DNA of 64,000 nucleotides from Phycisphaerales bacterium AB-hyl4. GTDB lineage: Bacteria > Planctomycetota > Phycisphaerae > Phycisphaerales > Phycisphaeraceae. A program made the position numbers and the translations under genes. Shown in pieces: positions 59,914 through 64,000 of the stretch (position 1 is its first letter; every line of letters starts with the position of its first letter). The notes under the pieces were generated by a model. That model was not told the origin of the DNA and made no database searches. It was given only the letters and a program-made list of their open reading frames with translations. The stretch covers positions 248,001 to 312,000 of the forward strand of contig JBGUBD010000003.1 of assembly GCA_041821185.1 (NCBI GenBank). The letters run 5' to 3'.

Positions 59914-61431
59914 TCACACCCGCGCCGTCCCTGTCGCCACGGCTCCCGGTCCGCTGCCGCGAAACAGCGATGTGGGTTGATTCGTTTCGCGTGTGTACTG
60001 CTGTCGCAGTTCGTCGATCTTCGCGAGCACGTCATCCGTCTCGCGCACGAGCATCACCGCCGTGCCCCCATCGCCAGCGCCGGTAATTCTCGCGCCGTAT
60101 ACGCCGCCAGCCGGGCCGATCGCCCGCGCCATCTCTACAAGACGATCGGTCATCGAATGCCCAAGCCGAGCGTATTCACCATAGCTCGCGTGACTGGCAT
60201 ACATCAGTTCACCTGCCCGGGTCATCAACGTCTCGGTATCACATGGCTGCTCACTCGCCGACGATGTTGCTGCCGACGTTGCACCACTTAGCCATTGCTT
60301 CAACAGTCCAACGATGCCAGGCGATGCCGCGTTCACGTGTCTCGACGTTACAGCCTGATCATAGGTCGGCTGCTCGCCGCCGCATCGCCGCACCAGGTCG
60401 ATGAACTGCCGCCCTCGCTCCGCCTCCAGCACATGATGCGTTGCCGCCGCTCGCACGTGATACATTTTCTCCGGCGACACCGCTGTGACTGTGTCGTTCG
60501 TTGCCCCGTGTCGCTTAAGGAACACCTCGCCGAGCATCGTTTCGGGCAACTCCGCCCGCCATGTGCTGATGAAGCGCTCCGGATCAACGTTGGCCAGGTA
60601 ACCGCGTGTATGGTCTTCATCCGGATCGAGTTGACTGAGCAGCTTCTGTGCGATGAACGCGGCGACGCGCGTGTCGACATACGAATCGCCCTTGACGTCA
60701 TGCGTCACGCCGCTGTGCACGCCGACAAAGGTATAGCCCGTCGGCACGGGCAACGCCGTGTCGATCACCCGCGCCGGACGTCCCGATTCGTCCGGCTGAC
60801 AAAGCAGTACGAACAACGCGTCGGCCTGGCCGAGCACAGCGGTCGCCTGATCCATGATGCCGCACGGCGCACCAACCACATGGTTCTCCACCGCCTGACA
60901 CCCTGCTGCAAGGTCCATCGGCGTCAACGTCGCGCCGAGCACCGACAGCATCGCGGTCATGCTCGCCACCTCGATGGCAGCGCTGCTCGCAACCCCGCCG
61001 CCCAAAGGTACATCGCTGTCGATCGCAAGTGTGACGCCATGCCGCAACTGCCCGATCGCCCGGTCTTGGGTCCGGGCCTGTTGCTGGAGCAGCCACCACA
61101 CACAGCCAAGCGGGTAGCGCGCCCATCCGTCGGCGTCGTCGCACGCTCGACGAACCGCCAACGGATCAGGGTCGAGCAATCGCTCTACCGGTAGCCGCAC
61201 TTCGCGCTGCGCCTGCGCGCTGCGGCAAACCACCTGGTCGTCATAGCGCAACTGCACCGCCGTCGCCGCTGCCACCGCCAACGGCAGTTCGCACACCACC
61301 GCTCCGCTGTAGTCGGCAATGCCCCCCATCACATCCAGGCGACCCGGCGCTCGCGCGACGTGCACAGGTCGGCCGGACTCGAACAAGTTCGCCTGCGCCG
61401 CGGCATCAAGCAGCCGACGCGTCGGCTGCAT
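59914..61431 (-). CDS. GHMP sugar kinase with L-arabinokinase signature
   Basis: A 505-residue GHMP-family kinase. The first motif is APGRLDVMGGIADYSG (28-43), which matches the plant L-arabinokinase pattern rather than the APGRVNLIGEHTDYN of galactokinases. The ATP-binding motif is DVPLGGGVASSAAIEVA (140-156), the catalytic Asp probably Asp194 in GIMDQA, and motif 3 is GARITGAGDGG near 450. It phosphorylates a sugar at C1. A C-terminal segment (about 375-420) is Ser/Thr-rich. The ATG at 61431 is chosen, but it has no Shine-Dalgarno sequence and the frame stays open to a GTG at 61554. Confidence 0.88.
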   Translation of the reverse strand: MQPTRRLLDAAAQANLFESGRPVHVARAPGRLDVMGGIADYSGAVVCELPLAVAAATAVQLRYDDQVVCRSAQAQREVRLPVERLLDPDPLAVRRACDDADGWARYPLGCVWWLLQQQARTQDRAIGQLRHGVTLAIDSDVPLGGGVASSAAIEVASMTAMLSVLGATLTPMDLAAGCQAVENHVVGAPCGIMDQATAVLGQADALFVLLCQPDESGRPARVIDTALPVPTGYTFVGVHSGVTHDVKGDSYVDTRVAAFIAQKLLSQLDPDEDHTRGYLANVDPERFISTWRAELPETMLGEVFLKRHGATNDTVTAVSPEKMYHVRAAATHHVLEAERGRQFIDLVRRCGGEQPTYDQAVTSRHVNAASPGIVGLLKQWLSGATSAATSSASEQPCDTETLMTRAGELMYASHASYGEYARLGHSMTDRLVEMARAIGPAGGVYGARITGAGDGGTAVMLVRETDDVLAKIDELRQQYTRETNQPTSLFRGSGPGAVATGTARV

Positions 61432-61590
61432 CGTCAACACCGATGACGACGTGCCCCCCGGCGCTTCGGGGAATGCGGCCACTTCACTTGATGCTGCGAT
61501 TTTTCGCGATTGACGGCTCACCCTGCTCTCCCGTCTGCGACATGGCCTCAACACCTCTGTCGAGACATCAGCACTTCACGCACTGAATTC

Positions 61591-61653
61591 GTAGGGCAGG
61601 GCTTGCCCTGCCGCTGCTTGGACGAAACCATGGCAGGGCAAGCCCTGCCCTAC
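61591..61653. repeat. REP-like element: 22-bp perfect inverted repeat with self-complementary arms
   Basis: 61591-61612 is the exact reverse complement of 61632-61653, with a 19-nt loop. Each arm also folds on itself (GGCAGGGC-TT-GCCCTGCC). The 297-nt gap it lies in holds nothing else I can name. Confidence 0.75.
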
Positions 61654-61728
61654 ATGGCGACAGCCTTACGGCATCAAATGCGATTGCCTGCTCGCCCATC
61701 GGCCACAACACAACTCGCACCAACTCAC

Positions 61729-62829
61729 TCACACCGGCAACATCGCACGCTGCCGCAGCATGTGGTCGGCCAACACCATCGCCACCATCGCTTCGCCCAT
61801 CGGCACGAAACGCGGCAGCAGGCAGGGGTCGTGTCGCCCCTTGGTCGCAATGGTCGTCACTTCACCCTGCCGGGTCACCGTCGGCTGATCCTGCGGCAGG
61901 CTGCTCGTGGGCTTGATCGCACAGCGCAGCACGATCGGCATGCCGGAACTGATCCCGCCGAGCATCCCGCCGTGGCGGTTCGTCTTCGTTTTAATATTTG
62001 GGCTTTGAACCTCACCGTTACCGGGCACGAAGATGTCGTTGTTCTCGCTGCCGCGCAGCGTTGCAACGTCAAAGCCCGCGCCGTACTCAACGCCGAGCAC
62101 CGCCGGCAGACTGAACATCGCCTTGCCCAGATCAGCTTTGAGCTTGTCGAAGACCGGCTCACCCCAGCCGGCCGGCACGCCCGTGGCGACCAGTTCCGCC
62201 ACGCCGCCGATCGAGTCACGCTCGCTGCGCAACCGCTCGATCAGCTCGATCATCCGCTCCGCCACATTCGCATCGGGACAGCGGACAATGTTCGACTCCA
62301 CCTGCTCCAACGTGATCGCTGCGGGCTCGGGCACGTCCGCGACCAGCTCGCCGACCTGTTTGACATAGCCGACGATTTTGACGCCGACGGTGCCGAGCAA
62401 CTTCTTGGCGATCGCGCCCGCCGCCACGCGAGCGGTCGTCTCGCGGGCGCTGCTGCGGCCGCCGCCTCGGTAGTCGCGAAAGCCATACTTCGCATCGAAT
62501 GTATAGTCCGCATGACCGGGGCGGTACTTGTCTTTGATGTCAGCGTAATCGCGTGATCGCTGGTCGGCGTTGCGAATGAGAATGGCGATCGACGTGCCCG
62601 TCGTCTTGCCTTCGAACACGCCGGCGAGAATCTCCGGCTCGTCGGCCTCGTTGCGTTGCGTGACGATCTTGCTCTGCCCCGGCCGCCTGCGGGCAAGGTC
62701 GGGCTTCAGATCGTCTACCGATAACGGTAACCCCGGCGGCACGCCATCGACGATGACGACATTACCAGGGCCGTGGCTTTCGCCAGCGGTCGTGATGCGG
62801 AACATTTGGCCGAAGGTGTTACCGGGCAT
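61729..62829 (-). CDS. aroC: chorismate synthase
   Basis: A 366-residue enzyme that converts 5-enolpyruvylshikimate-3-phosphate to chorismate with reduced FMN, the last shikimate-pathway step. Signatures: [18 protein letters not shown] (7-24), [16 protein letters not shown] near 48, [16 protein letters not shown] near 123-138 and [13 protein letters not shown] near 286. The ATG at 62829 begins [12 protein letters not shown], the family N-terminus, and TACAAT ends 8 nt before it with no Shine-Dalgarno sequence. It is 62 nt downstream of the S41 protease gene's opposite end and on the same strand. Confidence 0.97.
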   Translation of the reverse strand: MPGNTFGQMFRITTAGESHGPGNVVIVDGVPPGLPLSVDDLKPDLARRRPGQSKIVTQRNEADEPEILAGVFEGKTTGTSIAILIRNADQRSRDYADIKDKYRPGHADYTFDAKYGFRDYRGGGRSSARETTARVAAGAIAKKLLGTVGVKIVGYVKQVGELVADVPEPAAITLEQVESNIVRCPDANVAERMIELIERLRSERDSIGGVAELVATGVPAGWGEPVFDKLKADLGKAMFSLPAVLGVEYGAGFDVATLRGSENNDIFVPGNGEVQSPNIKTKTNRHGGMLGGISSGMPIVLRCAIKPTSSLPQDQPTVTRQGEVTTIATKGRHDPCLLPRFVPMGEAMVAMVLADHMLRQRAMLPV

Positions 62830-62837
62830 AGACCGGT

Positions 62838-62843
62838 ATTGTA
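62838..62843 (-). promoter_or_regulatory. -10 element, leaderless aroC transcript
   Basis: TACAAT on the minus strand ends 8 nt before the ATG at 62829. Confidence 0.5.
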
Positions 62844-62891
62844 GCGTGCCGCGCAAAATACGGCTCGGGCAGTGACCGCCCTACTTCTCGG

Positions 62892-64000
62892 TCAATTCCG
62901 CTGGGCCTTCTGCGCGATCGCGATATCCTTGCTCACCAGTCGGGTCTTGAGCACGAGCAGCGCCGCTTCGAGTTGCGGGTCGAGCCCGCGTGCGAGGATC
63001 TCCGACGCCACCGCCGGTATCTCTTCCCCGTTAGCCACCTCGACTTCTTCATCACGCAGCACGTCGACCTTCTGTCGAAACTCCAGCGACTCGCTGACCT
63101 GGCTATCGGTCATCGACACGATCAGGTCCGGCTCGATGCCCCAAGTCTTCGCGTCGGGCTGGCGGTCGATGATTCGCCCCTTGGGCAACTGGTAATACTG
63201 GGTGGTGAGTTTGAGCACGGCCTCGCCGCGATTCAGCCGGAACGGGTCCTGCACCGAGCCTTTCCCGAAGCTGCGCGTGCCGACGATGGTCGCCCGGCCG
63301 TAGTCCTGCAACACGCCGGCGACAATCTCCGATGCGCTCGCCGAACCCTGATTGATCAGCACCACCACGGGTATGCTGTCGCTGATGCTGGTCACATGCC
63401 GCCTCGCTCGGCTTTCGCTCGTGCGTCGGCCGTCCGCGTTCACTGTCGAAACAATCGTGCCGTTGGACACGAAGCGGTCGGCAATGTCGATCGCCGAGTT
63501 CAGCAGCCCGCCGGGATTGAAACGCATGTCCAGAATCAATCCGTTCAACGGGCCTTCCGCCTCCATCTGTGCGATCGCGGCGTCCATATCGTCCGCGGTC
63601 TGCGGGATGAACTGCGACAGTCGCAGGTAACCGATACGGCTATCGGGATCGATGAGATAATCCCAAGACCCGTCGGCCTGATGCTGCCAACCGCGGATCG
63701 ACTCGATGATGATCTCCGCTCGTCGAATCGACAGCTCGATCAGATCCGCCTCGCCTGCGCGTTCGAGGCTGAGCTTCACTTCCGTATTCTCCGGGCCGCT
63801 GATCTCACGCACCGCTCGGTCCAGATCCCATCGCGACGCGTCCCGTCCATCCACCTGGGCAATCACATCGCCCGCCTTCACGCCGGCCCGCTGCGCAGGG
63901 GTGTTCGCCAGCGGGCTGACCACCACCAGCCGACCGTCGCGACGCGAAAGCTGAATACCAACCCCGTAAAACCGGCCATGCAGGCTTCGGCTGAAACGCT
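62892..64000 (-). CDS. S41 C-terminal processing peptidase, C-terminal part
   Basis: About 369 C-terminal codons of a Ctp/Prc-type S41 protease are present; the N-terminus lies past the right edge. Open frame continues to 64000 with GRFYGVGIQLSRRDGRL, the pre-PDZ segment. The PDZ domain (NTPAQRAGVKAGDVIAQVDG) is followed by the protease core. Catalytic Ser is in INQGSASASEIVAG and Lys in RSFGKGSVQ. The enzyme trims or degrades periplasmic proteins. The final 60 residues are an extension with EEVEVANGEEIP. It is upstream of aroC on the same strand. Confidence 0.95.
   Translation of the reverse strand, partial: RFSRSLHGRFYGVGIQLSRRDGRLVVVSPLANTPAQRAGVKAGDVIAQVDGRDASRWDLDRAVREISGPENTEVKLSLERAGEADLIELSIRRAEIIIESIRGWQHQADGSWDYLIDPDSRIGYLRLSQFIPQTADDMDAAIAQMEAEGPLNGLILDMRFNPGGLLNSAIDIADRFVSNGTIVSTVNADGRRTSESRARRHVTSISDSIPVVVLINQGSASASEIVAGVLQDYGRATIVGTRSFGKGSVQDPFRLNRGEAVLKLTTQYYQLPKGRIIDRQPDAKTWGIEPDLIVSMTDSQVSESLEFRQKVDVLRDEEVEVANGEEIPAVASEILARGLDPQLEAALLVLKTRLVSKDIAIAQKAQRN

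Noticed and set aside
1..64000. tRNA, rRNA, CRISPR, insertion sequence or prophage
   Set aside because: I looked for cloverleaf and T-loop motifs, regular repeat-spacer arrays, transposase or integrase motifs and phage genes by eye and saw none; a covariance-model search would be needed to exclude small RNAs.
1..64000. Apparent abundance of CGGCCGA / TCGGCC words
   Set aside because: Striking by eye, but in a high-GC genome a count against a Markov background is needed before claiming a methylation or uptake motif.

Overview
The window is high-GC bacterial DNA, densely coded on both strands, and reads as a chromosome segment of a Planctomycetes member, most likely of the class Phycisphaerae. 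The basis is a combination of traits: a PEP-CTERM protein, an H-X9-DG prepilin-like protein, a solute-binding-protein/permease fusion, several Gfo/Idh/MocA oxidoreductases, squalene-hopene cyclase, diaminopimelate biosynthesis, and several secreted proteins without recognisable relatives outside that group. Taxonomy is inference. I see no rRNA, tRNA, CRISPR array, insertion sequence or phage gene.

Layout. 0-9.3 kb: a DUF2868 membrane protein cut by the left edge, a double-ACT regulator, a Skp/OmpH-like protein with a Gln/Asp/Gly-rich core, an Mhq-like detoxification operon (ring-cleaving dioxygenase, esterase, cupin), two divergent orphan histidine kinases and a DsbD-type reductase. 9.4-20 kb: an isolated fliM, an APH-fold kinase, an M29 aminopeptidase, an aldo/keto reductase, a PHP phosphoesterase, a secreted protein with an internal duplication, dapF, an M48 membrane protease and an SppA-like S49 protease. 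20-32.3 kb: mostly housekeeping (NAD-type isocitrate/isopropylmalate dehydrogenase, UbiB-like kinase, squalene-hopene cyclase, purN, gluQRS, riboflavin synthase) with a DUF421 protein, a DUF192 lipoprotein and an RsbU-like phosphatase. 32.4-44.4 kb: an oxidoreductase/isomerase pair, an M16 peptidase, pgi, two lipoproteins, a tRNA-dihydrouridine synthase, a PhyH dioxygenase divergent from an AraC regulator, and a second AraC regulator.

44.4-61.5 kb is the accessory part. It starts with a GH89 alpha-N-acetylglucosaminidase translationally coupled to an amidotransferase-fold protein and facing a ROK regulator. Then come a secreted 5'-nucleotidase, a prepilin-like protein, an ABC importer made of one permease and one binding-protein/permease fusion with no ATPase nearby, a PEP-CTERM beta-propeller protein, a Tat-exported alkaline phosphatase coupled to a Gfo/Idh/MocA oxidoreductase, and a GHMP sugar kinase with the L-arabinokinase signature. 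I read it as a locus for capturing and breaking down glycan or sugar-phosphate material; the substrate is unknown. The window closes with aroC and a C-terminal processing protease cut by the right edge.

Three patterns go beyond gene content. First, nine genes without a Shine-Dalgarno sequence have a -10-like hexamer 6-8 nt before the ATG, which predicts leaderless transcripts. Second, degenerate tandem repeats with a 7-nt period occur at three places, one inside the gluQRS reading frame. Third, hairpins with a GCCCAC/GTGGGC-type stem recur at gene ends, alongside several long perfect inverted repeats.
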